NCBI GenBank assembly: GCA_963750255.1 | Contig: CAVVPZ010000009.1 | Span: 372,001-436,000 of the forward strand | DNA from: DATLED01 sp963750255 | GTDB lineage: Bacteria > Actinomycetota > Acidimicrobiia > Acidimicrobiales > CADCTF01 | Direction of reading: 5' to 3' | Length of the DNA stretch: 64,000 nt | Part shown: piece after piece, positions 38,566 through 47,379 of the stretch | Position numbering within the stretch: position 1 is the first letter of the stretch | Layout: the number at the start of each line of letters is the position of its first letter | The notes under the pieces: generated by a model | Seen by the model: only the letters and a program-made list of their open reading frames with translations | The model's database searches: none | Told to the model about the DNA's origin: nothing | Position numbers and translations under genes: made by a program

Positions 38566-39433
38566 TCAGCCTGGTTCGGACTCGCCCTCGTCGTCGGGCG
38601 GCACGAGCACGGTCAACGCTCCGGCACGGCACCGAAACTTGAGGGGCGCGGACATCCGCACGACTTCGCCGTCGAGGGCGACGTCGATCTCGGCTCTGCG
38701 GAATTCGAGTTCGACGGTCGCCGTCTCGTCGAGCGCGGCCACCGGTGATGACTCGAGTCGACCACCGATCACGGCAAGCACCACCCGCAACCGAGCGAGT
38801 TTCCCCTCGGCCCGCAGGACCCGGACATCCAGCACGCCGGCGTCGAGTCGCTCGCGGTCGCCGAGGTCGAGCATCGACTTGCCATATCTTCCGTTTCCGA
38901 CGAACACCATCCATGCGCGATAGGCGGTGCCGTCGACGGTCACGTCGAACTTCTCGAGTTGACGAAACTGCTTCCAAGCCGCCATCAACATCGCCACCTG
39001 CTTCGGCATCCGATCCTCGATCGCTTCGCGATCGCGCACCAGACTCGGGTACGCCCCGACGCTTGCGTTGTTGATGAACGTCTCGCCGTTCACGTCGCCG
39101 ACGTCGATCGTCTTCGTGGTTCCCCCGTGCCGCCGACGCTGCTTTCTCCATGGTGTCGAGGCCGAGCTCACGTGCGAAATGATTCCTCGTGCCGGCGGGG
39201 ATCGGTAGGAGGGGGAGTCCGGTGTCGGCCGTCTCTGCTGCTGCGCAGCGAATGGTGCCGTCGCCGCCAGCGATGGCCAGGAAGTCGGGCTTGGTAGCGA
39301 TCGCAGCGACGACCTGTTCCTTGACGTCCTTGCCGAGCTCCTCGACTCTGCTGTCGGGAAACAGGGCCGCAAGGTCGTCGGTCGACGTCTCGTCGGGGCC
39401 CGAGTGGGGATTGACGAGAATCACGCCGTGCAT
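38566..39433 (-). CDS. Diacylglycerol kinase-like lipid kinase, frame broken once
   Basis: DAGK/YegS-type catalytic domain: ILVNPHSG at the start, AIAGGDGTIRCAAAE (nucleotide-binding GGDGT) and PIPAGTRNHFAREL. After a break near 39130, where a Gly codon reads GGGA, come NGETFINNASVGAYP, VGNGRYGKSM and the C-terminal beta domain. It phosphorylates a lipid or sphingoid-type substrate in the family at large, and the precise substrate is unknown here. It faces menD tail to tail and precedes no men gene functionally. Confidence 0.82.
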
Positions 39434-39458
39434 CGGCGCAGGCTACAGACGACCGCGG

Positions 39459-40712
39459 TCAGGGACGGACGAGCGCAGCCAGCAGGGCCTGGAGCTTGAG
39501 TTGGGTCTCGACGAGTTCGCGTTGCGGATCGGACCCTTCGACCACACCCACCCCGGCGAAGAGCCGAGCGGTGGTCCCCGCGATCTCCGCCGATCGGATG
39601 CCGATCGAGAACGAACCGTCGCCGGCGGCGTCGACCCAACCGACCGGTCCCGCGTACCGGCCGCGGGTCAGGTGCTCGTTGTCGTCGAGCCAGCGGATGG
39701 CGGCGTCGGTGGGGGTTCCGGCCACGGCTGGCGTCGGATGGAGGCGCTCGACGAGTTCGAGCGCCGAGGCTCGGTCCTGGGTGAGGGTGCCGTCGATCTC
39801 GGTCCCGAGGTGCAACACGTTGCGCAACTGCATGATCGACGGTCGGTCGGGCACGTCGAGTCGTGCGCATACCGGTCGTAGCGCGGCGTCGATGGCTTCG
39901 ATGACGAAGCGGTGCTCGCGCTGGTCCTTGACCGAGGCGACCAATTCGGCGGCGAGGAGTTCATCGGCGTGGGGGTCGCCGCTTCGCGGGAAGGTGCCGG
40001 CCAGCGGATGGGACCGCACGTGGTCTCCCGTGCGCTCGATGAGCAACTCGGGGCTGGCGCCGACGAAGCCGTCGACCATGAAGACGACGCAGGCCGGATA
40101 CAAGGCGCGGAGGCGTTCGAGCACGTCGGGAATGACAATCGGACGGTTGGCCTCGACGACGACCTCGCGGGCGACGACGACCTTGTCGAGGCGCCCGGCG
40201 GTGATCTCGCCGACGGCATCGGTGATCGTTGCCTCCCACGCCGCGTGCGGTCGGGGCGAGCGCAGCGCGAACCCATCGGGCAGGCATCGGCGATGGTCGG
40301 ACTCCGTCGGCGCCGTCAGCGGGTCGACCTCGGTCGTGGTCGAGTGGGGGCCGATGGTCGTCAGCCACTGCCGTCCCTCGGCGGTCCGGCACAGGGTGGC
40401 CGCCGGTATCACCATCGAGGTCGGCGCCGTCCGATCGAAGGGAAGCGCCCCGGCTGCCACCGGTCCCGCGCCAGGAGCCGGCGCCCCGTCGCAGTCGGGG
40501 CCGTCGACCTCGATCGACGCCAACACGGCGGCCACCGCGGCGGCGGCGCCGTCGAGTCCGGCCGGGAGGTCGATACGGCGGGCCACGCCGCGGCCGGCCA
40601 GGCCGTGGCCTTCTTGTTCGAACACGAAGCCGTCGTTGCCGGCGAAGGCCACGAGGTCCCAGGGGTCGGCGGCGTCGACTTCGACCGTGCGAGCCACGAG
40701 CGAGTCGGTCAT
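39459..40712 (-). CDS. menF: Isochorismate synthase
   Basis: Converts chorismate to isochorismate, the first committed menaquinone step. 417 residues, intact. The chorismate-binding core shows DKVVVAREVVVEA, ASPELLIER, HPLAGTFPRSGDPHADELLAAEL, KDQREHRFVIEAI, LHPTPAVAGTP and the end VGVVEGSDPQRELVETQLKL. The start overlaps the menG stop (ATGA). MenF rather than a siderophore EntC is inferred from neighbours. Confidence 0.9.
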   Translation of the reverse strand: MTDSLVARTVEVDAADPWDLVAFAGNDGFVFEQEGHGLAGRGVARRIDLPAGLDGAAAAVAAVLASIEVDGPDCDGAPAPGAGPVAAGALPFDRTAPTSMVIPAATLCRTAEGRQWLTTIGPHSTTTEVDPLTAPTESDHRRCLPDGFALRSPRPHAAWEATITDAVGEITAGRLDKVVVAREVVVEANRPIVIPDVLERLRALYPACVVFMVDGFVGASPELLIERTGDHVRSHPLAGTFPRSGDPHADELLAAELVASVKDQREHRFVIEAIDAALRPVCARLDVPDRPSIMQLRNVLHLGTEIDGTLTQDRASALELVERLHPTPAVAGTPTDAAIRWLDDNEHLTRGRYAGPVGWVDAAGDGSFSIGIRSAEIAGTTARLFAGVGVVEGSDPQRELVETQLKLQALLAALVRP

Positions 40713-41395
40713 CGGCGCGTGCCGGTCAGGAGTTGGGCGATGCCGCCGGTCAACAAGCGACGGTCGACTTGGGCGAAGCCGGCCTCGGCCAAGCGATCGA
40801 CCATGACCCCGGGGGCAGGCAGATACGCCACCGATTGCGGGAGGTATCGGTAGGCGGCGCCGTCAGAGAGCAGTCCGCCGATCTTGGGCACGACCTTGCC
40901 GAAGTACACGCCGTGGCCCCAGTGCAGCACCGGGTTGGCGGGTTCGGCGACGTCGAGCAGGGCGACTCGACCGCCGGGACGCACCACTCGCCCGAGTTCG
41001 TCGAAGAAGGCGGCGAGGTCGACGAAGTTGCGCAACGCGAACCCGCACGTGACGCCGTCGGCGCTGGCGTCGGGCAGCGGCAAACGAAGCGCGTCGGCCT
41101 GCACGAGCGGGGCGTCGGTGCGAGCGTGGGCCAGCATTCCCCAACTCAGGTCGGCGCCGATCGGGTGATGACCGGCCCGCTCGAGGTCGCGACAGAGGTC
41201 GCCGGTCCCGGCGGCGAGGTCGAGCACCAGCGAACCCGGGGCGAGCCCGAGGGAGGTGACGGCGGTGCGCCGCCAACCCACGTCGAGGCGGAACGTCATG
41301 ATCCGATTCACGAGGTCGTAGCGAGGCGCGATGGCGTCGAACATCGACCGCACGGCTCTGACCTTGGCCTCGCCCTGGGGGAGGGGAGCGGTCAC
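40709..41395 (-). CDS. menG: Demethylmenaquinone methyltransferase
   Basis: SAM-dependent C-methylation of demethylmenaquinone (UbiE/MenG family). 228 residues, intact. VRSMFDAIAPRYDLVNRIMTF, SAM motif I VLDLAAGTGDLCRDL, GADLSWGML, CGFALRNFVD, and GGRVALLDVAEP. GTG start overlaps the stop of the upstream MerR gene, and its stop overlaps menF, so merR-menG-menF is one coupled unit. Confidence 0.93.
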   Translation of the reverse strand: MTAPLPQGEAKVRAVRSMFDAIAPRYDLVNRIMTFRLDVGWRRTAVTSLGLAPGSLVLDLAAGTGDLCRDLERAGHHPIGADLSWGMLAHARTDAPLVQADALRLPLPDASADGVTCGFALRNFVDLAAFFDELGRVVRPGGRVALLDVAEPANPVLHWGHGVYFGKVVPKIGGLLSDGAAYRYLPQSVAYLPAPGVMVDRLAEAGFAQVDRRLLTGGIAQLLTGTRR

Positions 41396-42141
41396 GGCGT
41401 CCGCGCTGCCTCTCGCTCCACCGCATTGCGCTCGGCGGCGACACCGACGCGTTCGATGTGCTCCTGCGCGACGTCGAGCAACGTGCGCCGGAAGTGGTGG
41501 GTGACCAACTCCGACGTCGCCGGGAGCAGCGTCTGGAACGCGGCGACCAGACGTTCGGCGGCCTGCTCATCGGGCAGCCCTGACTCTCGGAGCGGATGGC
41601 GAATGTAGGTGTCGAACAGTTCGACGGCCTGCTCAGCCACCGCCCGCATGGCCTCGTGGTGCCGCCGGGCGAGTTCGAGCACCTCGGGGAGCGGAAGGCC
41701 AGCTTCGAGCAGGCGAAGACCGGCGGCGGCCGCAGTCACGTCGTCGGTGGTGAAGCGGTCGTCGCCTCCCGTCCTCCTGGGGACGAGCAACCCCTCGCTC
41801 AGGACGGCCTGGAGGATCGGCAGCGGGATGCCGGACCGCTCGGCCAGTTCGCCCAGCGTGAGCCGTTCGTCGCTGTCGGGGTCGGGGGCCGAGACGGCGG
41901 TCACGAGCGCCTCGTCGGCGGCGTCGAGTTCGCCGGCCAGCAGTCGGGCGATGGTGGCCAACGTGAGGCCGCGGGCCTGGAGGCGGCGGATCCGGGCAAG
42001 GCGGGCGACGTGCTCGTCGTCGTACCACGCCACCCGCCCCTCGCGGCGGGGCGGGGCCAGCAGTCCCCGGGATTGGTAGAAGCGCACCGTGTCGACCGAC
42101 ACGTCGGCTTTCGCCGCAAGAGCATCGACCCGGTAGTCCAC
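41392..42141 (-). CDS. MerR family transcriptional regulator
   Basis: 249 residues. N-terminal MerR HTH YRVDALAAKADVSVDTVRFYQSRGLL..RREGRVAWYDDEHVARLARIRRLQARGLTLATI. A second HTH-like part follows (LTLGELAERSGIPLPILQAVLSEGLLVPRRTGGDDRFTTDDV), then a helical C-terminus without Cys. It leads the operon with menG and menF, so it may tune menaquinone synthesis (inference). Start GTG 42141, with TAGAGT 6 nt upstream. Confidence 0.85.
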   Translation of the reverse strand: MDYRVDALAAKADVSVDTVRFYQSRGLLAPPRREGRVAWYDDEHVARLARIRRLQARGLTLATIARLLAGELDAADEALVTAVSAPDPDSDERLTLGELAERSGIPLPILQAVLSEGLLVPRRTGGDDRFTTDDVTAAAAGLRLLEAGLPLPEVLELARRHHEAMRAVAEQAVELFDTYIRHPLRESGLPDEQAAERLVAAFQTLLPATSELVTHHFRRTLLDVAQEHIERVGVAAERNAVEREAARTP

Positions 42142-42146
42142 GCATC

Positions 42147-42159
42147 CACTCTAGGAGTG
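42147..42159. promoter_or_regulatory. Dyad over the merR -10 box
   Basis: CACTC-TAG-GAGTG lies 6 bp upstream of GTG 42141 and covers the TAGAGT box of merR (42148-42153). It is 21 bp before the divergent small gene. A MerR self-control site is plausible. Confidence 0.45.
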
Positions 42160-42167
42160 ATCGCTCG

Positions 42168-42173
42168 TAAGGT
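42168..42173 (+). promoter_or_regulatory. Leaderless -10 box for the small divergent gene
   Basis: TAAGGT is 6 nt before GTG 42180. Confidence 0.4.
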
Positions 42174-42179
42174 TGCATC

Positions 42180-42380
42180 GTGGACGACGCTGTCACGCAC
42201 TGCCATGGCTGCGGCCGCACGTTGACCGACTGTGCGCTCGGTCCCTGCGGCCGGGGCGGGCCCGACGACGTGGTCCGGTTCTGCCCCCGCTGCGGCTGGC
42301 GCCTCCGCGACATCGCCATCGTCCCCGGCCTCGGCGGCCGCTGGTGCCGCGTCCACGGCGTCCTCCCCGACTCGCATTGA
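42180..42380 (+). CDS. Small cysteine-rich protein, possible zinc ribbon
   Basis: 66 residues. Cysteines occur as CHGCG near the start, a central DCALGPCG, and RFCPRCGWR, consistent with one or two zinc-binding knuckles. No known family is recognised. Its position divergent to merR with its own -10-like box supports a real gene, but its small size leaves doubt. Confidence 0.5.
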   Translation: MDDAVTHCHGCGRTLTDCALGPCGRGGPDDVVRFCPRCGWRLRDIAIVPGLGGRWCRVHGVLPDSH

Positions 42381-42462
42381 GGTGGCCGATCAGGTCGCTG
42401 AAATCGGACATTTCCCCGGTTTTCGCCACCGTATCGGCCACACCAACGTCGGGTTTGGAGGG

Positions 42463-42663
42463 TCAGTGGGGGGCGTCGGGGAGTTCGGTGCCGCAGTGCT
42501 TGCAGATGCCGTTGGCTCGCGTCGTGGGCCGTCGGCACGACGGACACCGGTAGACGGCGATCTGCCCGCGGCGAAGGCGGCGAATGGTCGAGACCAACAT
42601 GCCGCCGATGGCGATGACGATCAGGACTTCGAGGAGGTCGCGGACCAGCGTGTCGGCGTCCAT
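42463..42663 (-). CDS. Small membrane protein with zinc ribbon
   Basis: 66 residues. One membrane helix (LLEVLIVIAIGGMLVSTI), a basic patch (RRLRRG), then a zinc ribbon YRCPSC...GICKHCGTEL. ATG 42663 lies 2 nt after the stop of the acyl-CoA ligase and so is the last gene of that operon. The function is unknown. Confidence 0.65.
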   Translation of the reverse strand: MDADTLVRDLLEVLIVIAIGGMLVSTIRRLRRGQIAVYRCPSCRRPTTRANGICKHCGTELPDAPH

Positions 42664-42665
42664 CC

Positions 42666-44260
42666 CTACCCGGCCCCTTCGCCCTGGGCGACGGCGTCGC
42701 GCGCCGACCGATAGTCGGCCTTGCCCGAAGCTCCCCGGTGCACGTGGTCGACGAACATGACGGTGCGCGGGGTCTTGTAGCCAGCCAGGCGAGTACGGAC
42801 GTGGTCGACGAGGTCGATCTCGGCCACGCCGACGGAGCCGCTTCGCCGCTGGACGATGGCGGCCACCCGCTCGCCGAAGCGTTCGTCGGGGACGCCGACG
42901 ACGACGGCGTCGAAGACGGCGGGGTGGCTCTTGAGGGCCGACTCGACCTCTTCGGGGTGCACCTTTTCGCCGCCGGTGTTGATCGTCACTGCGCCCCGCC
43001 CGAAGACCGTGATGGTGCCGTCGGACTCCACGGTGGCGTCGTCGCCGAGCAGGGCCCAGCGCACGCCGTCGACGACGGGGAAGGCGGCGGCGGTGGCGTC
43101 GTCATCTCCGTGGTAGCCGAGGGGCACTCGTCCACGCCGGGCCATCCGCCCGACGACTCCTGATCCCGGAGTCACGGGCCGGAGATCGGGGCCGAGCACG
43201 GCGCTCGACGAGTCCATGCGAAACCGCGGATGGGCGGCATCGTCTCCTCGCACGGCGACCATCTGGCCCTGCCCGCCCGTCTCGGACGCGCCGAAGCCGT
43301 CGACCACCATGCATCCGGGCAGCGCTTCGAGCAGGTCGTCGCGGACCGAGGGCGACAGGATGGCGCCGCCCGAGAGGATGACGGTGAGCGACGAGACGTC
43401 GAGTCCGGCGCCGACGCCCGTGCGCAACGACTCGACGAGCGGTCGTGCGAACGCGTCTCCGACGATGACGAGGAACGTGACCTGTTCGTCGGCCACCAGC
43501 GTCAATGTCCGGTCGGGGTCGAAACTCGGGCTCGGGTCGATGACCACGGCGCTGCCCCGGAAGAGCGCGTGGAATGCCATCCAATGGGCGGTGCCATGGA
43601 TGAACGGGCAGGCAGGCAGGAGGCGCCCGTGCCCCTGCTCGTGCTCGTTCGGCCAGGTCGGAGGGATGCTCGATCGGGGGAACCCCGCCACCGCCCATGG
43701 CAGCGAAGAAGATGTCCTCATGGCGCCACACCACGCCCTTGGGCCGGCCGGTGGTGCCCCCGGTGTAGAGCACGTAGTGGTCGTCGCCCGATCGGCCACT
43801 GACGACGGACGGGTCGAGTGGCGGTCGGCCGGCAACGAGTCGCTCGTAGTCGTCGCCGACGGGCACGACGAACATGAGATCGGCCACCTCGGCAATCGCT
43901 CGAGCCTGCTCGAGGAGGTCGGGGTCGTGGATCAACCCCACAAGAGCGGCGTCGAGCGCGACCTCCGACAACTCGGCCGCGGTGTAGCGGTAGTTGAGGT
44001 TGATCGGCACCGCCCGCAGCCAGAAGGCGGCCAGCATCGCCTCGAGGTACTCGACCCCGTTCGACAGAAGGAGCCCGACGTGGTCACCGGCCGAGATGCC
44101 GTCCGCCGACATCGCCGCCGCCAGGCGCAGGGATCGGTCGCGGCAGGTCTCCGAAGGTCGACCGGCGACGGCCGGCGACGACGGCCTCGCGGTCGGGCAC
44201 GGCGCCGGCGACGAACGAAAACAGGTCGGCCAGGTTGTACGAAGCCGCCGGCTCGCTCAT
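42666..44260 (-). CDS. AMP-forming acyl-CoA synthetase, frame broken
   Basis: ANL-superfamily ligase, about 530 residues. SEPAASYNLADLFSFVAGAVPDREA at the start, VLYTGGTTGRPKGVVW (A3), PFIHGTAHWMAFHALF, VDGFGASETGGQG (A5), LLGDDAT, FGRGAVTINTGGEKVHPEEVE (A8) and RGASGKADY with the catalytic Lys (A10). Frames change near 44140 and 43650. The start overlaps the PPK2 stop (ATGA). The chain length of the acid substrate is not predictable. Confidence 0.85.
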
Positions 44261-45102
44261 TCGACGACGATGTCGGACAGATCCTCTTCGGGAGGCGGAA
44301 ACTTCGGATCCATGGTCCGCAGCGTCTCGACCAGCACGGAGAGGAGGGCCCAGTCGCGATACCACTTCCGGTCGGCGGGGACGGCGTACCAGGGTGCGTT
44401 GGCGGTGCTGGTCTTGGTGAGGGCGTCTTCGAATGCCTCCTGGTAGTCGTCCCACAGCTTTCGTTCCTCGAGGTCGCCCGAGTTGAACTTCCAGTTCTTG
44501 TTCGGGTTGTCGAGGCGCTTCTGGAATCGCTCGGCCTGCTCCTCCTTGGAGATGTGGAGGAAGAACTTGACGATGGTCGTGTCGGCGGCGGTGAGGTTGG
44601 CCTCGAAGGCGTTGATGGCGGCGTAGCGCTTCGACCACACCGACCGGGGCACGAGGTCGTGGACCCGCACGACGAGCACATCTTCGTAGTGCGAGCGGTT
44701 GAAGATCCCGATCTCGCCTTTGCCCGGCACCGCCTTGTGGATGCGCCAGAGGAAGTCGTGGGCCCGCTCCTCCTCAGTCGGGACCTTGAACGAGGTCACC
44801 CGACAACCCTGGGGGTTGACGCCCGTGAACACCTTGCGGATGGCGCCGTCCTTACCGCCGGCGTCGAGCGCCTGGAGTACGACGAGCAGCGACTGTTGGT
44901 GTTCGGCCCAGAGTCGCTCCTGGAGGTCGGCCAACTCTGCGCTCAATTCGAGCGAGGCCGCCTCCGTGGCCTTGCGGTCGCCGGGAGCGCCGGGGGTCGA
45001 GGCGGGGTCGAGATTGTGGAGATCGGCCTTTGCCTTCGGCCCCACGAGCAGTTTGTCGGCCACCGATCCCACGTCAGTGGAACCAGATCTTCTGGTACTC
45101 AC
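44257..45102 (-). CDS. ppk2: Polyphosphate kinase 2 family protein
   Basis: PPK2 enzymes move phosphate between polyphosphate and nucleotides. 281 residues. Walker A LDAGGKDGAI, GCRVTSFKVPTEEE, FNRSHYEDVLVVRVH (Walker B region), and the lid SKEEQAERFQKRLDNPNKNWKF. The sequence resembles short class I-type PPK2, which can phosphorylate AMP or ADP. Subclass is inferred. GTG 45072, just after the preceding stop, is an alternative start to 45102. Confidence 0.9.
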   Translation of the reverse strand: MSTRRSGSTDVGSVADKLLVGPKAKADLHNLDPASTPGAPGDRKATEAASLELSAELADLQERLWAEHQQSLLVVLQALDAGGKDGAIRKVFTGVNPQGCRVTSFKVPTEEERAHDFLWRIHKAVPGKGEIGIFNRSHYEDVLVVRVHDLVPRSVWSKRYAAINAFEANLTAADTTIVKFFLHISKEEQAERFQKRLDNPNKNWKFNSGDLEERKLWDDYQEAFEDALTKTSTANAPWYAVPADRKWYRDWALLSVLVETLRTMDPKFPPPEEDLSDIVVE

Positions 45103-45421
45103 GACTCATCGGATGCACGAGCAGCGCGACCTGGGCGACGGCGAACATCAGTCCGAAGAGGTTGGAGAGTCCGCCGAAGACGAGGAGGACGAGCAGGCTC
45201 AGCACCGACACGCCGACCCCGAGGAAGTAGCCCCATTTCTGGTCGTTGGCGATCCCGAACGCGCCCGCACCCGCTCCGAGCACGAGCACCAGGCCGAGGA
45301 GCGATGCGCCACCGCCGAGTACGACGTTGATCAGTCCGATGGCCGCGTCGAAGTAGAGCAGAAAGCAGCCGAAGAGCAGCGTCTGCGGATGGGCCTGGTT
45401 GATCCAGCGCTTCGTCTCCAC
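45074..45421 (-). CDS. Small multi-pass membrane protein
   Basis: 115 residues from GTG 45421. VETKRWINQAHPQTL is followed by four hydrophobic segments (LLFGCFLLYFDAAIGLINVV, LLGLVLVLGAGAGAFGIA, YFLGVGVSVLSLLVLLVF and LFGLMFAVAQVALLV) and a short tail. The family is not recognised. It lies 4 bp after rlmN and is coupled to ppk2. Confidence 0.7.
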   Translation of the reverse strand: METKRWINQAHPQTLLFGCFLLYFDAAIGLINVVLGGGASLLGLVLVLGAGAGAFGIANDQKWGYFLGVGVSVLSLLVLLVFGGLSNLFGLMFAVAQVALLVHPMSREYQKIWFH

Positions 45422-45425
45422 CGGA

Positions 45426-46502
45426 TCAGTCTGCCAGCCTGCGTCCGGGTAGCGGCAGCCCGACCGATGCCGTCCCGGCCGCCGCCGTTGCCCGTAGTTG
45501 GCCGCAGGCTGCGTCGATCGACGTGCCCCGGTTCTGCCGGACGGTTGCATTGACGCCGAGGTTGCGAAGTCGGGCGGCGAACTCCGACACCCGTTCGGGC
45601 GGGCTCCCCAGCACCGGGTAGCCGGGCGTCGGGTTGAGCGGGATGAGGTTGACGTGCGCGCCGAGCGTCCGGGCGTAGGCGGCGAGTTCGACGGCGTCGG
45701 ATCGTCGGTCGTTGACCCCGTCGATCATCGCCCACTCGAACGAGAGTCGGCGCCCTTTGGCGGTGAGATAGTCACTGCATGCCTCGGCGAGCGCGGGCAG
45801 CGGGTAGCGGCGGTTGATCGGCACGAGCTCGTTGCGGAGCTCGTCGTTGGCGGCGTGGAGCGACACGGCCAGGTTGACGGGGAGCGCCTCAGCGGCCAGC
45901 CGTCGGATGCCGGGCACCAACCCGACCGTCGAGATCGTGATGTGGCGGGCCGAGAGTCCGAGGGAGTCGTGGAGCCGCTCGACCGTGGCCCACACCGGCG
46001 CGTAATTCGCCATCGGCTCGCCCATTCCCATGAAGACGACGTTGGACAGGCGTCGACCTGACGCCGCCGCTGCGGTCTTGGCCCGGACGACCTGTTCGAC
46101 GATCTCACCGGTCGTCAGGTGGCGGTCGAATCCGGCCTGACCCGTGGCGCAGAACCCGCAGCCCATGGCGCACCCAGCCTGCGAGGAGATGCACACCGTC
46201 GACCGACCGGGGTAGTGCATCAAGACGCTTTCGACCTGCCGTCCGTCGTCGAGGGTCCAGAGCCACTTGCGCGTCTCACCGTCGTCGCTCACCGACTCGA
46301 GCGCGGGGACGAGAGCGGGAGCGAGGGCGGGTTCTGCTGCGAGCCGGTCCCGTAGCGCGGATGGCAGGGTCGTGAGCTCGGACGGACCGAGGCCATGGTC
46401 GTAGAGCCCAGTCCACACTTGGTCGGTGCGGTAGCGAGGAGCGCCGATCGAGTCCAGAAGGCGGGCCACGTCGTCGCGCGTGAGGTCGTAGCGGCTCGCC
46501 AT
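45426..46502 (-). CDS. rlmN: 23S rRNA/tRNA (adenine-C2)-methyltransferase
   Basis: Radical-SAM enzyme methylating A2503 of 23S rRNA and some tRNAs. 358 residues. The cluster motif is CAMGCGFCATG (C-x-x-x-C-x-x-C). Also VESVLMHYPGRSTVCISSQAG, VVFMGMGEPMANY, ITISTVGLVPGI and the catalytic Cys region near the C-terminus (DAACGQLR). Start ATG 46502 has TACGCT 6 nt upstream, which favours it over longer readings. Confidence 0.93.
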   Translation of the reverse strand: MASRYDLTRDDVARLLDSIGAPRYRTDQVWTGLYDHGLGPSELTTLPSALRDRLAAEPALAPALVPALESVSDDGETRKWLWTLDDGRQVESVLMHYPGRSTVCISSQAGCAMGCGFCATGQAGFDRHLTTGEIVEQVVRAKTAAAASGRRLSNVVFMGMGEPMANYAPVWATVERLHDSLGLSARHITISTVGLVPGIRRLAAEALPVNLAVSLHAANDELRNELVPINRRYPLPALAEACSDYLTAKGRRLSFEWAMIDGVNDRRSDAVELAAYARTLGAHVNLIPLNPTPGYPVLGSPPERVSEFAARLRNLGVNATVRQNRGTSIDAACGQLRATAAAGTASVGLPLPGRRLAD

Positions 46503-46508
46503 CCCCCC

Positions 46509-46514
46509 AGCGTA
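46509..46514 (-). promoter_or_regulatory. Leaderless -10 box for the rlmN operon
   Basis: TACGCT on the minus strand, 6 nt before ATG 46502. The spacer is GGGGGG. Confidence 0.45.
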
Positions 46515-46565
46515 AGGGCCGCCGAAGGCCATCCCTTCTTCCTCGGATAGGTGGCCCTGCCTCGG

Positions 46566-46571
46566 TACCGT
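46566..46571 (+). promoter_or_regulatory. Leaderless -10 box for the VIT-family gene
   Basis: TACCGT lies 6 nt before ATG 46578. Confidence 0.45.
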
Positions 46572-46577
46572 GGGGCC

Positions 46578-47309
46578 ATGGACCTGCAGGATCGTGCTCA
46601 CGCCGGGGTCGGCGACCTGGAGCATCACCACCGAAACATCCAAGGAGGTACGGCGAGAGCCGCCGTCTTCGGCGTCAGCGACGGCCTGGTGTCCAACCTG
46701 GCGTTGGTGCTCGGCATGGCTGGCGCGTCGCCGGCGCCTGGCGTCGTACGCCTGGCCGGCGTGGTCGGATTGTTGGGTGGAGCCTTCTCGATGGCCGCCG
46801 GCGAGTACGTGTCGATGAAGGCACAGAAGGAGCTGCTCGAGCGCGAACTCGAGATCGAGCGACGCGAGATCGCCCACCGACCAGACAACGAACAGCGCGA
46901 GTTGTCGGCCATCTACCGCAGCCGTGGTGTGGCCTCGGATGTCGCCGACCGGCTGGCGGCCGAGATGATGGCCGACCCTGAGCTCGCCCTCGAGACCCAC
47001 GCCCGCGAAGAGCTCGGCATCGACCCCGGCGAACTCGGTTCGCCCGTACGGGCTGCGGTCACGTCGTTCGGGTCGTTCGCCGTCGGCGCCATCGTCCCGT
47101 TGCTTCCCTGGTTCTTCGGCGCCGGGATGGCCGCGGTCGTGGCATCGATCGTGTTCGGGGTGCTCGCCGCCGTCGTCGTCGGGTCACTCCTGGCCCGCTT
47201 CACCGAGCGCCCCGTCCTCCCGTCGGCGGCCCGCCAAGTGGCCATCGCCGCGCTCGCTGCCGGCGTGCCGTACGCCATCGGCAACATGGTCGGCGTCGCC
47301 GTCTCCTAG
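46578..47309 (+). CDS. VIT1/CCC1 family iron or manganese transporter
   Basis: 243 residues. N-terminal RAAVFGVSDGLVSNLALVLGMAGA is the family signature, followed by GAFSMAAGEYVSMKAQKELLERELEIER, the metal-binding helical hairpin, and three C-terminal membrane helices (FAVGAIVPLLPWFF, AVVASIVFGVLAAVVVGSLLA, IAALAAGVPYAIGNMVGV). It probably moves Fe2+ or Mn2+ out of the cytosol. Which metal is not shown. Confidence 0.88.
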   Translation: MDLQDRAHAGVGDLEHHHRNIQGGTARAAVFGVSDGLVSNLALVLGMAGASPAPGVVRLAGVVGLLGGAFSMAAGEYVSMKAQKELLERELEIERREIAHRPDNEQRELSAIYRSRGVASDVADRLAAEMMADPELALETHAREELGIDPGELGSPVRAAVTSFGSFAVGAIVPLLPWFFGAGMAAVVASIVFGVLAAVVVGSLLARFTERPVLPSAARQVAIAALAAGVPYAIGNMVGVAVS

Positions 47310-47331
47310 CCGTCGCCTAGCCGTCGCCTAC
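47299..47331 (+). repeat. Three 11-bp tandem repeats at the VIT gene stop
   Basis: CCGTCTCCTAG, CCGTCGCCTAG and CCGTCGCCTAC run in tandem. The first carries the TAG stop. They lead directly into the dispersed repeat copy B. Confidence 0.7.
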
Positions 47332-47379
47332 CTTCCCGGCGCGAACTGTCGTCAGGGCAGCGACTTCTGCCGGAAAGCG
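47330..47379 (+). repeat. Dispersed repeat, copy B
   Basis: Diverged copy of the element at 14240: CTTCCCGGCGCGAAC at the left, GCGAC-TTCTGCCGG-AAAGC at the right. The reverse strand of its right half encodes the last residues (FRQKSLP) and the stop of MshD. Confidence 0.7.
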
